From contig NZ_FNCO01000001.1 in NCBI RefSeq assembly GCF_900100795.1, positions 310,001 through 374,000 of the forward strand: 64,000 nucleotides of DNA. The letters run 5' to 3'. Of this stretch, positions 52,869 through 60,929 are shown piece by piece. Source of the stretch: Pseudomonas abietaniphila (lineage in GTDB: Bacteria; Pseudomonadota; Gammaproteobacteria; Pseudomonadales; Pseudomonadaceae). Position 1 is the first letter of the stretch. Each line of letters opens with the position of its first letter. The notes beneath the pieces were generated by a model. The model was not told where the DNA came from. It did no database searches and saw only the letters and a program-made list of their open reading frames with translations. The translations under genes were made by a program, and so were the position numbers.

Positions 52869-53720
52869 TTAACCCGCTGCCGCTTGTTGCAGGATAACGG
52901 TCTGTGCCGGCATGGGCGCGGGGAATCCGGCCTCTCCCAATGCATCCTTGATCGTGCGGTTGGTGTCGAAGTACACCTGCCAGTAATGCTCATTGTGGCA
53001 GTAGGGCCTTACGGCCAGCACCGGTCCGACCAGGTTGAACTCCAGGATTTCCACATCCACCGGGGGAGCGGCGAGCACGTTGGGGAGTGTGGTGATCTTC
53101 TCCTTGAGCAACGCGGCTGCGGCTTTCCAGTCCGCGCTGCCCGAGAGCTGGGCCTTGAGTTCGACGCGACGGAACGGGTTGTGGGTGAAGTTCTGGATGT
53201 TGTCGCTGAAGATCTTGTTGTTGCCGACCAGGGTCAGCACGTTGTCAGGTGTATTGATGGCGGTGGCGAACAGGCCGATTTCCGTGACCGTTCCCGTGAC
53301 ACCTCCGGCGCAAATGAAATCACCGACCTTGAATGGACGCAGGACAATGATGAACGCGCCTGCTGCAAGGTTGGCCAGCAACCCGGACCAGGCCATACCG
53401 ATCGCCAGACCCACTGCGGCGAGCAGCGCGGCGAACGTGGTGGTCTGCATGCCGAGGTAACCGAGAATGCCGATCACCAGAATGATGTTCAGCGTCACGG
53501 TGATGGCCGACCCAACATAACGCAAGACGGTCGGGTCGACCTTTTGCTTGCCCAAGGCTCGCTGCACCATGCTGACGGCAACGCCGATCAGCCAGCGACC
53601 TACGATCCAGAAGGCAATGGCGGAGAGGATTTTGACTGCAAAAGCAGCACCGTACAGCTGCACTACTGCCAGGAGCGCATTGAATTTCTCGGTGGTGAGG
53701 TTAACGATGGTTTCGTCCAT
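52869..53720 (-). CDS. Small-conductance mechanosensitive channel (MscS family)
   Basis: A 283-residue MscS-type channel. Three helices are visible, and the pore-lining TM3 (FAALLAAVGLAIGMAWSGLLANLAAGAFIIVLRPF, about residues 98-132) carries the Gly/Ala packing pattern. The beta domain (KVGDFICAGGVTGTVTEIGLFATAINTPDN) follows, then the alpha/beta cytoplasmic cage. It gates under hypo-osmotic stress. I took ATG 53720; an upstream ATG at 53753 is possible, and neither has a clear Shine-Dalgarno. Confidence 0.9.
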   Translation of the reverse strand: MDETIVNLTTEKFNALLAVVQLYGAAFAVKILSAIAFWIVGRWLIGVAVSMVQRALGKQKVDPTVLRYVGSAITVTLNIILVIGILGYLGMQTTTFAALLAAVGLAIGMAWSGLLANLAAGAFIIVLRPFKVGDFICAGGVTGTVTEIGLFATAINTPDNVLTLVGNNKIFSDNIQNFTHNPFRRVELKAQLSGSADWKAAAALLKEKITTLPNVLAAPPVDVEILEFNLVGPVLAVRPYCHNEHYWQVYFDTNRTIKDALGEAGFPAPMPAQTVILQQAAAG

Positions 53721-53827
53721 GGCGGGGGCTCGCATGAGAGTGGCGGCTCTCAAACGCTAGCACAGCCCACGGTGCACGCCACTTGGCGGGGGAATGCGGG
53801 GGCTCGACCCAGTCGCCAGTGTGGTCT

Positions 53828-54193
53828 TCAGTCAGGTGCAAGTTCACAGAAACGAAGGCGGTTGCCGAACGGGTCGGCGATTTCCATGACGTTGCCCCAG
53901 CCTTCGTGCTTGATGCCGGGGCGGGCGTGGGCGTAGCGCTTGGCGTTCAGCTCGGCGTGCAGGGTGTCAATGCCCGTCATGGGGATGAACAGCGTGGAGC
54001 CCGGCGTGGCGTCGCCATGGTGGCCGGTGAGGTGAATCACCAGATTGCCCCGACGGATCTGCGCATAAAGCGGTAAATCGTCCTCGAACCGGTGCTCCCA
54101 TTCGATGCTGAAACCCAAAAAGTCGACATAGAACTCCCTGGCCTTTTCTTCGGAAAAAATACGAATCAACGGTATTGCGCCTGAAATCTGCAC
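53828..54193 (-). CDS. VOC (glyoxalase/bleomycin-resistance) family protein
   Basis: A 121-residue VOC protein. It starts at GTG 54193, with AAAGGAG 9 bases upstream, and opens ISGAIPLIRIFSEEKAREFYVDFLGFSIEWEHRF. GWGNVMEIADPFGNRLRFCE at the C-terminus is the typical second beta-alpha-beta-beta-beta unit with the metal-site Glu. Open frame further upstream runs antisense to the PotD-like gene and is not coding. It may be a bleomycin-resistance-like binding protein or a small dioxygenase; the substrate is unknown. Confidence 0.85.
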   Translation of the reverse strand: MQISGAIPLIRIFSEEKAREFYVDFLGFSIEWEHRFEDDLPLYAQIRRGNLVIHLTGHHGDATPGSTLFIPMTGIDTLHAELNAKRYAHARPGIKHEGWGNVMEIADPFGNRLRFCELAPD

Positions 54194-54278
54194 GGCCCCA
54201 CGCTCCTTTATGGTTTGAGCGACGATTCTAGCGGATCGTACGTGGGGCGGCGCGTCTTCGCAGGTCGCATCATCGGTG

Positions 54279-54306
54279 CGCGCGTCGCGCGTCGCGCGTC
54301 GCGCGT
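54279..54306. repeat. 4 x 7-bp tandem repeat (CGCGCGT)
   Basis: Four exact consecutive copies of CGCGCGT lie in the 213-base gap between the VOC gene and the PotD-like gene. The unit is not a multiple of three, and no gene is present here. Confidence 0.92.
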
Positions 54307-54406
54307 CACGTTTCCGACCGCAGGCTTGGTTTGCGCAAGCAGGTTGCCAAGCAACGGCACATTGCCATATGTATAGTGGCGTGATTACCGGTTCCGGGCA
54401 TCGTCC

Positions 54407-55444
54407 ATGAAATACCTGTGCCCATTTTGGTTGATGATTGGTTGTTTGTTCGCCGCGTTTCAGGCGAGCGGCGCTGAACAGACATTGCGTGTTCTGGCAT
54501 GGCCCGGTTACGCCGACGGTGACCTGGTCGCGGTTTTTGAAAAGCGTTACAAGGTCAAGGTCGAGGTGACGCTGGTTGGCAGTGATGAAGTGCTGCGCAG
54601 CAAGCTGGCGGACAATCAGGGCAGCGATTTTGACGTCATCGCTGCCAATACCGCCGAAATCCACAATTATGTGAACCAAGGTCTGCTGCAGCCCCTGCAC
54701 CCCGAACGCATCGCGAACACGGCGCGCCAGCTCCCGCGTTTCCGTGACTATTCGCGCATCCCCGACATTGTCGTCGACGGCCAGATTTATGCCGTTCCCT
54801 ATGCATGGTCCGACATGGGGCTGATTTATGACCGCAAGCAATTCAGTCAGCCGCCGGAGTCGATCGACGCCATGTGGGACCCCAGGTTTCAAGGGCGAGT
54901 GTTGGCATTCAATACCGGCAACCATAACTTTTCGCTGGCGAGTCTCGCGCTGGGCGGTGATCCGTTTCAGATCCGAGCGGCCGATTTCCCGAAGGTGGCC
55001 GACAAGCTGATCGCCTTGCGGCGCAATGTCCTGACCTTCTATTCGTTGCCCGAAGAGGCGGCTGAGCTGTTCCGCACCCATTCGGTGGCGCTGATCTTCG
55101 CCAATTACGGTCGTCAGCAGCTCAGGCAACTGCGCGATGCCGGGGTGGATGTAGGCTATGTAGTGCCACGAGAGGGTGCGCTGGCCTGGCTCGATTGCTG
55201 GGCCGTCAGTCGGGGCGCGCGGGATCCTGCTCTCGCCAGTCTCTGGATCAACTACATGCTCGAGCCTGAGGTCAGTCGGGCATTGACCGATCGACAGGAT
55301 CTCTCCAACACCCTGCAGGAGCCCAAGGATGCCAGCCCTTCAAGCCGTCTGATATGGCTGCGTCCGGTGGAGGACGACGAGCGTCGCGCAATGCTGTGGC
55401 AGCGCATCGTTTCCGGGGAACGCCCGCCATTGAGGGAACAATGA
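54407..55444 (+). CDS. PotD/PotF-like periplasmic binding protein coupled to a diguanylate cyclase
   Basis: A 345-residue periplasmic protein with a signal peptide (LCPFWLMIGCLFAAFQASGAEQ). The spermidine/putrescine-binding fold is seen in LRVLAWPGYADGDLVAVFEKRYKVKVEV, DFDVIAANTAEIHNYVNQGLLQPL and IYAVPYAWSDMGLIYDRK. No permease or ATPase is nearby. Its TGA overlaps the ATG of the GGDEF gene (ATGA at 55441-55444). The pair resembles NspS-MbaA of Vibrio, where a PotD-like protein carries polyamine signals to a c-di-GMP enzyme. The receptor role is inference. Confidence 0.85.
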   Translation: MKYLCPFWLMIGCLFAAFQASGAEQTLRVLAWPGYADGDLVAVFEKRYKVKVEVTLVGSDEVLRSKLADNQGSDFDVIAANTAEIHNYVNQGLLQPLHPERIANTARQLPRFRDYSRIPDIVVDGQIYAVPYAWSDMGLIYDRKQFSQPPESIDAMWDPRFQGRVLAFNTGNHNFSLASLALGGDPFQIRAADFPKVADKLIALRRNVLTFYSLPEEAAELFRTHSVALIFANYGRQQLRQLRDAGVDVGYVVPREGALAWLDCWAVSRGARDPALASLWINYMLEPEVSRALTDRQDLSNTLQEPKDASPSSRLIWLRPVEDDERRAMLWQRIVSGERPPLREQ

Positions 55445-57165
55445 TGAGGTTCGGCATCGCCTTCAAGCTGGGTTGCCTGATGGCCCTGTTCGGCATGCTG
55501 CCGACAGGCCTGGCCGGTTACTACATCTACAGCAGCAGTCGCGAGATGCTGTTGCACGCGGCCGAGCGTGATTTGCTGACGTCGGTGCAAGTGCTGGGGC
55601 GTAATTTGCACGGCAGCCTGCGCACGATCTCTCTGGATGCCGCCGTGTTGACCAATGGGCCGCAAGTGCACGAATTAGGGCAGATCAAAGACCCGGGCGA
55701 ACTCAGCCACGCGCAAGACGATCTGGCTCAAGTGTTTCGCGCGATGTTGCTGGCGCATCCCGACTACATGCAGATCCGCCTGATCAGCGCCACGAACCAT
55801 GGGCTGGAGCTGGTCCGGCAGGACCGTGACGGGCCGAGCATCGTCAGGGTCGAGGGCGACGATCTGCAGGAAAAGGGACACTACGCCTACGTGTTCGAGA
55901 CATTGCGACTGGCGCCGGGTGAAGTACGGATCTCTCCGATCGTCATCAATCACGAACAGGGCGCGCACTCGGGCCTGGGCAAGCCGACGCTGCACGTCTC
56001 GACGCCGGTGGCGGACGAAACCGGCAAGGTGTTCGCGCTGCTGGTGATCAACGTTGACCTCGATCAGTTGTTCAGCCAGCTGCAAAGCGATTTACCCAAG
56101 GAATATCAGGTGTACCTGAGCAACCGCTGGGGCGACTTGCTGATCCACCCGGACCATCGGCGCACTTTCGGTTTCGATCAGGGCCGCCGGCTCTTTTTGC
56201 AGGACGAGTTCCCGGAAGTCGCGCGCCTTCTCACAGAAACCGGCCCCAGCAATCTGATCAGTCGCAGCGTCGAACAAGGGCAGCAGGACCGGTTGGTGGC
56301 GGCATTCGTCCGGCTTTCCCATAACGATGCCTCCGAACCGTTCGTGGTGCTTGGGCTGGGACAACCGCAAAGTCATGTACTCGCTCAGGCGTCCCGTGCC
56401 GGCACTAACATCGCGCAGATTGCCCTGCTGTTCAGCGCATTGGCGTTGCTGGCGGCGTTCATTGCGTCGCGCGCCTTGATACGACCGCTGCGCAGCATGA
56501 CCGACGCCGTCGAGCTGTTTTCCCGCGAACGAAAAATCAGCGTACTGCCACCCAGAGACGACGAACTGGGCGTATTGGCGCATCGATTCCACGCGATGAA
56601 GCATGAGATTCTCAGCCAGCTTGATGACCTGACCTGCAGCCGCGCGGCGTTCGAACACCTGGCGCGACACGATCCGCTGACCGAACTGCCGAACCGCCGC
56701 CTGTGCTTTGAGCGTCTCGAGCAGGCGCTGGTGTCCGCACGGGAGAGCGGCAAGAAGATGGCCTTGCTGTTTGTCGACCTGGACCACTTCAAAGAGATGA
56801 ATGACCAGTACGGCCACCGTTTCGGCGATCTGGTGTTGCAGGCCGTGGCCAAGCTGCTGACGTCGGCAAGCGACAACGCCGATTGCGTTGCGCGCCTGGG
56901 AGGCGATGAGTTCGTGATTTTCTTCAGCGACGTCACCGACCCGCAGAAAATCGTCACGTTGCTGGAAAAGCTGCACCAGTGTTTCCAGTTGCCCTTGTTC
57001 ATCGACGGACACCGCGTGCAGATCCACGCCAGCATGGGCGTGAGTCTGTTCCCCCGTGACGGCGACGACATCGGCGCACTGATTCAGCATGCCGACCATG
57101 CGATGTACAAGGCCAAGAGTGCGGGACGAAACCGATACTCCTACGACGTGCTGGAAGAAGAGTGA
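55441..57165 (+). CDS. Membrane diguanylate cyclase (dCache-HAMP-GGDEF)
   Basis: A 574-residue protein. TM1 is at about residues 8-28, a large periplasmic dCache-like domain spans about 30-320, and TM2 is IAQIALLFSALALLAAFIAS (about 323-343). HAMP follows to about 395, then a GGDEF domain beginning HDPLTELPNRRLCFERLE. The catalytic motif is ARLGGDEFVIFF (about residue 487). The inhibitory RxxD site reads DNAD, so product inhibition is probably lost. No EAL domain is present. It should make c-di-GMP under control of the periplasmic domain and, probably, the coupled PotD-like protein. Confidence 0.9.
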   Translation: MMRFGIAFKLGCLMALFGMLPTGLAGYYIYSSSREMLLHAAERDLLTSVQVLGRNLHGSLRTISLDAAVLTNGPQVHELGQIKDPGELSHAQDDLAQVFRAMLLAHPDYMQIRLISATNHGLELVRQDRDGPSIVRVEGDDLQEKGHYAYVFETLRLAPGEVRISPIVINHEQGAHSGLGKPTLHVSTPVADETGKVFALLVINVDLDQLFSQLQSDLPKEYQVYLSNRWGDLLIHPDHRRTFGFDQGRRLFLQDEFPEVARLLTETGPSNLISRSVEQGQQDRLVAAFVRLSHNDASEPFVVLGLGQPQSHVLAQASRAGTNIAQIALLFSALALLAAFIASRALIRPLRSMTDAVELFSRERKISVLPPRDDELGVLAHRFHAMKHEILSQLDDLTCSRAAFEHLARHDPLTELPNRRLCFERLEQALVSARESGKKMALLFVDLDHFKEMNDQYGHRFGDLVLQAVAKLLTSASDNADCVARLGGDEFVIFFSDVTDPQKIVTLLEKLHQCFQLPLFIDGHRVQIHASMGVSLFPRDGDDIGALIQHADHAMYKAKSAGRNRYSYDVLEEE

Positions 57166-57559
57166 ACACTCTTTAACGTCGGGCAATGGTCTGTCCGTGC
57201 CCCTTGCACGGATGAGGCTGTGTGCCGTTTTCAATCATCTGCCGAATCCATACTTCCCAGCGAAAGTTTAGCGAGCGGGCGGGCACTGTTTTATCCCCTT
57301 TCGCGTTGTTTCAGTCGATACCCCATGTAACAAGTTTGGGTGTCATGATGATCGGGTCTTTTGAACAAAGTCTTTGTCCTTCACGCGTATAGGTGCAGGT
57401 TCATCAAAGACTTAACCTGCGTGCGGGCGCCTGTGCAGGCCTGTCATTCATCGCTTTTGGGGATGACAGAGTCTGCGGAAGTTCGTCACAAGGGCATGTA
57501 GAAAGCACGAGCCCCTCTCAAAAAAATAATTTATCTGCTCCCGGCACCACACGATAAGA
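57166..57559. other. Intergenic region before OprD-type porin
   Basis: 394 bases without a gene. ACAAAG-T-CTTTGT (57365-57377) is a 13-bp palindrome about 190 bases before the porin start and could be an operator. No terminator with a clear T-run follows the cyclase. Confidence 0.5.
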
Positions 57560-58912
57560 GTGACAATAAGCGTGATTAAACACATCAGCACTTCCCTCAA
57601 CTACCTGCTTGCCGGTTCTGTACTTGGAACGGTGCCCATGGCCCATGCCGCCTTCATCGAAGACAGCAAACTGACACTGGGACTGCGCAACTTTTATTAC
57701 GACGCCGATAACCGTGAAGGCGGTGCGGACCAACGGGAATGGGCGCAGGCGTTCAGGCTGGATTACGTCTCCGGCTTTACCGAAGGCACGGTCGGTTTCG
57801 GCGTTGACGTGCTGAGCCTGACCGGTATTCATCTGGATGGCGGCAAAGGCCACCACCCGGACACCAATACCTTCGCACCCAGCGACAGTGACGGTTCCGC
57901 TCAGCATGAGTGGAGCAGCCTCGGCGCCACGGCCAAAGCGCGCATTTCGAAGACCGAGTTTCGTTTAGGCAACTCGCTGACGCCGAACCTGCCCATCCTG
58001 ATAGCGTCCGACAGCCGACTGATGCAGCAGACCTATGGCGGGGCGATGTTCACCTCGAAAGAAATCGACAACCTGACCCTCACGGGCGGGCAGATCGAGC
58101 GCGCCAGGGGCCGGGCGTCGACTAACAGCCAAGGCCTGTCGGTGGCGGGCGGCACTCAGGACAGCAACACGTTCAGGTTTGCGGGGGGCGACTGGAAAGC
58201 CAGCAAAAACCTGACCCTGCAGTACTACTACGCCAACCTCCAGGACTATTACTCCCAGCACTTTTTCGGCCTGATCCATGTCCAGCCACTGGGCGAAGGC
58301 CAAAGTTTCAAAACGGATCTGCGCTACTTCAAGAGCTACGCGGACGGTGCGAACGGTCAGGCTGGCTACCGGTTCAACAACAACGGCGGATACGCGAAAA
58401 CACCGGGCGAAGTGGATAACGACACGGCCATTGCCATGTTCACCTACACCTTGGGCAGCCACAGCCTGATGCTGGGCCAGCAGCGTGTGTCGGATAACGG
58501 CGGGTTTGTCTGGTTGAACCAGGCGAACGTCACCGACAGCCGTGGTCGCAACGAAGGCGAGGGGGGCGCTTCGTTCTACTCCTTCACCGACGCCGTGGTC
58601 GGCAACTTTGGTCGTGCGGGTGAGAACACGACGTTCGGTCAATACACCTATGATTTTGCAAGCCTGGGTGCGCCTGGCCTGAAGGCTTCGATTGGCTACC
58701 TGCGCGGCGTGGACGCCAAGGCCGTCAACGGCAGCGGACCGGATACCCACGAGTGGGAAACCGACATGCGGGTCGACTACGTTGTGGCACAAGGTCCCTT
58801 GAAGGGCTTTGGCACGACACTGCGTCATGGTACGTACCGGGGTGGCGGCACTAGCATTGCGGATCAGGACCAGACTCGACTGATCTTCAACTACACCTAT
58901 TCGTTCTTCTGA
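57560..58912 (+). CDS. OprD family outer-membrane porin
   Basis: A 450-residue porin with a signal peptide ending at about AHA (residue 30), then AFIEDSKLTLGLRNFYYDADN. Repeated amphipathic strands, SLGATAKARISKTEFRLGNSLTPNLPILIASDSRLMQQTYGG and a C-terminal aromatic FNYTYSFF are OprD hallmarks. It starts at GTG 57560 or GTG 57572. OprD porins admit amino acids or small carboxylates. The substrate class is not decidable here, and no linked transporter is adjacent. Confidence 0.88.
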   Translation: MTISVIKHISTSLNYLLAGSVLGTVPMAHAAFIEDSKLTLGLRNFYYDADNREGGADQREWAQAFRLDYVSGFTEGTVGFGVDVLSLTGIHLDGGKGHHPDTNTFAPSDSDGSAQHEWSSLGATAKARISKTEFRLGNSLTPNLPILIASDSRLMQQTYGGAMFTSKEIDNLTLTGGQIERARGRASTNSQGLSVAGGTQDSNTFRFAGGDWKASKNLTLQYYYANLQDYYSQHFFGLIHVQPLGEGQSFKTDLRYFKSYADGANGQAGYRFNNNGGYAKTPGEVDNDTAIAMFTYTLGSHSLMLGQQRVSDNGGFVWLNQANVTDSRGRNEGEGGASFYSFTDAVVGNFGRAGENTTFGQYTYDFASLGAPGLKASIGYLRGVDAKAVNGSGPDTHEWETDMRVDYVVAQGPLKGFGTTLRHGTYRGGGTSIADQDQTRLIFNYTYSFF

Positions 58913-58930
58913 TTCTCTCCGCGACCTGAT

Positions 58931-58963
58931 CAATGCCTGGACAGCAGGCATTGGATCCAATGC
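58931..58963. promoter_or_regulatory. Two overlapping, mutually exclusive hairpins
   Basis: CAATGCCTG (58931-58939) can pair with CAGGCATTG (58945-58953). The 3' arm of that hairpin is also part of a perfect 16-bp palindrome GCATTGGATCCAATGC (58948-58963). Only one can form at a time. They lie between the porin stop and the protease start. Confidence 0.6.
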
Positions 58964-59066
58964 ACTCACTGTATCGAATTCGGACAAAAGGTAGTCTCAG
59001 GCTATTGATGGAGTGATGGCTCAATGACATATTTGAGCCGTCTTCAACTCACTCTCCGTGTGCAAA

Positions 59067-59720
59067 ATGCGCCCCCTAAAGTCACTTGTTGCGGCCTCAG
59101 TGCTGCTCAGCGGGTGCAATGGAATGCCAGTCGCTTTTACTCAGGATCCAGTTTATGACCAAGCGTTCGTCGTCCACTCCGGCGGGCCGCTTCCCTACAT
59201 GCTGATGGGCACGGCGGTGCAGTGGAATGAAGAGTACGCCGTCACCGTCAAGCACATACCCTACGTGCCCGGGTCGGTTTACCAAGGGCAGGGGGACATC
59301 CAGTTTTTCCGGCACAAGGCCAATGGCGTTCCACTCTGGCGTGGATACACCCCGGGCGAGGCCGTCACGGCAGTGGGTTACAACTCGCTGTACATGTCGG
59401 TGAAGGGCAGTGGCCACGCCTTGCCTGCGATGGTGCGGCTGGACGCCAAAGAGGGCAACGTGCTCTATGGCACCCACGATGGCCCGGTCGCCAAAGGCAT
59501 GTCGGGCGGCCCAGTGTTTGCCGCCGATGGCAAGGTCGTCGGCATCACCGTTGCATTCCTGTCGTCCAGCGAACTGGCTGCACTCAAGCGCCCGGACCTC
59601 GCCAGTCAGTCTCGGGTCAGCATCTTTCTGCCCTACGCCGAGATCAATCGCGAGTGGGGCCGTTACCTGGCGCAGGCCCAGCCGGTGACAGCGGCACCGA
59701 CTCACCTTGCCAGTCGCTGA
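59067..59720 (+). CDS. Trypsin-like serine protease lipoprotein
   Basis: A 217-residue protein. The signal peptide ends in the lipobox VLLSGC (Cys about residue 17), so it is lipidated. The catalytic Ser is in AKGMSGGPVFAADGKVVGI (about residue 155) and a candidate His in AVTVKHIPYVPG (about 58); the Asp is not certain. I prefer ATG 59067 over GTG 59058 because it places the signal peptide normally. It converges on the type I secretion operon with no gap. A role in processing a secreted substrate is possible but unproven. Confidence 0.78.
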   Translation: MRPLKSLVAASVLLSGCNGMPVAFTQDPVYDQAFVVHSGGPLPYMLMGTAVQWNEEYAVTVKHIPYVPGSVYQGQGDIQFFRHKANGVPLWRGYTPGEAVTAVGYNSLYMSVKGSGHALPAMVRLDAKEGNVLYGTHDGPVAKGMSGGPVFAADGKVVGITVAFLSSSELAALKRPDLASQSRVSIFLPYAEINREWGRYLAQAQPVTAAPTHLASR

Positions 59721-60929
59721 TCATCGTTCGCGCAAGGCTTCGCGGGCGCGGTTCAGGGGTTTGATCAGATAATCCAGCACCGTCTTCTGGCCGGTGCGGA
59801 TATCCACGGTGGCGATCATGCCGGGCACGATGGCGAACGTCTTGCCAGCCTTGTTGCGCAGTACATCGGAGTCGGTGCGGATGTACACGCGGTAATAGAA
59901 GATCTCGGGTTTGACCTCGTCCTGGATCGTGTCAGGGGAAATGGTCACGACCTTGCCGTCGAGACTGCCGTAGATCGAGTAGTCGTAGGCGGTGATCTTT
60001 ACCTTGGCTTCCTGATCCGGGTGAATGAAGGCGATATCGCGCGGTGAAATCCGCGCTTCGATCAGCAGTTGTTCGTCCAGCGGCACGATCTGCATCAACT
60101 TTCCGTTGGGTGGAACCACGCCGCCGATGGTGGTCACTTCGATGTCCTTGACGATGCCACGCACCGGCGAGTGCAGGGTCAGACGGGAGAGTGAGTCATT
60201 GCGGCCACGAATCACTGCGACCAGCATCTGCGCTTCGGCGTTGGCTTTGGCCAGGTCTTCGCGGGCGCGCACCATGTAATCGGAGCGGGCTTCGGTGGCC
60301 TTGAGTTCGAGTTCCGAACGCTGCCGATTCAGACGCAGCACTTCGACCCGACTCGACGCGCCGATCTTCGCCAGATTCTCGGTAATCTCCAGCTCGCTGC
60401 GCACCAGTTTCAGCGAACTCTGGATGCCGTCCAGCGTGTCCTGCAGGCCCTTGCGGCGGGTGGTGTACAGCTCGGTTTCGGCGCGGATGAGTTCGGGGAA
60501 ACCACTGAGCGACGCATCGAACGAGAGGGTTTTTTCACTGACCTCTGCTTGCAGGCGATTGACGCTGGCGAGCGCCGCCCGATACTTGGCTTCGCTTTCC
60601 CCCACGTTGGATTCGGTTTTCACGGCATCGAGCTGGGCGAGGACCTGGCCACGCTCCACCAGCGAACCTTCAGTGACGTTCATTTCCTTGATGATGCCGC
60701 CTTCCATGGACTGGATCACTTGCTCCCTGGAACTGGGGACCACCTTGCCCGTGCCGGTGGACACTTCCACCACTTCAAACCATGCCGCCCAGGCAAGAAA
60801 GCAGGCGATCATCACGGCGCAGCCCCAGATGACCCGGATGCCGCCAGTGATGCTGCGCTCGTCGCGACCGTCCAGGTAGGTGATCGAATCCGGCAAGCGC
60901 GGCGCGTGTTCGGCCGTCAGTGCTTTCAT
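59721..60929 (-). CDS. HlyD family periplasmic adaptor subunit of type I secretion (LapC-like)
   Basis: A 402-residue membrane fusion protein. One N-terminal helix is IRVIWGCAVMIACFLAWAAWF (about residues 32-52), followed by GTGKVVPSSREQVIQSMEGGIIKEMNVTEGSLVERGQVLAQLDA (lipoyl-like half). A long coiled-coil hairpin and LHSPVRGIVKDIEVTTIGGVVPPNGKLMQIVPLDEQLLIEARI (second half) come next. It bridges the ABC exporter to the outer-membrane channel. Its ATG overlaps the exporter stop (60926-60929). Confidence 0.92.
   Translation of the reverse strand: MKALTAEHAPRLPDSITYLDGRDERSITGGIRVIWGCAVMIACFLAWAAWFEVVEVSTGTGKVVPSSREQVIQSMEGGIIKEMNVTEGSLVERGQVLAQLDAVKTESNVGESEAKYRAALASVNRLQAEVSEKTLSFDASLSGFPELIRAETELYTTRRKGLQDTLDGIQSSLKLVRSELEITENLAKIGASSRVEVLRLNRQRSELELKATEARSDYMVRAREDLAKANAEAQMLVAVIRGRNDSLSRLTLHSPVRGIVKDIEVTTIGGVVPPNGKLMQIVPLDEQLLIEARISPRDIAFIHPDQEAKVKITAYDYSIYGSLDGKVVTISPDTIQDEVKPEIFYYRVYIRTDSDVLRNKAGKTFAIVPGMIATVDIRTGQKTVLDYLIKPLNRAREALRER

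Noticed and set aside
54194-55129. Upstream extension of the VOC gene to 433 codons
   Set aside because: It is antisense to the PotD-like gene, low in family features, and a GTG with AAAGGAG at 54193 gives a normal VOC length.
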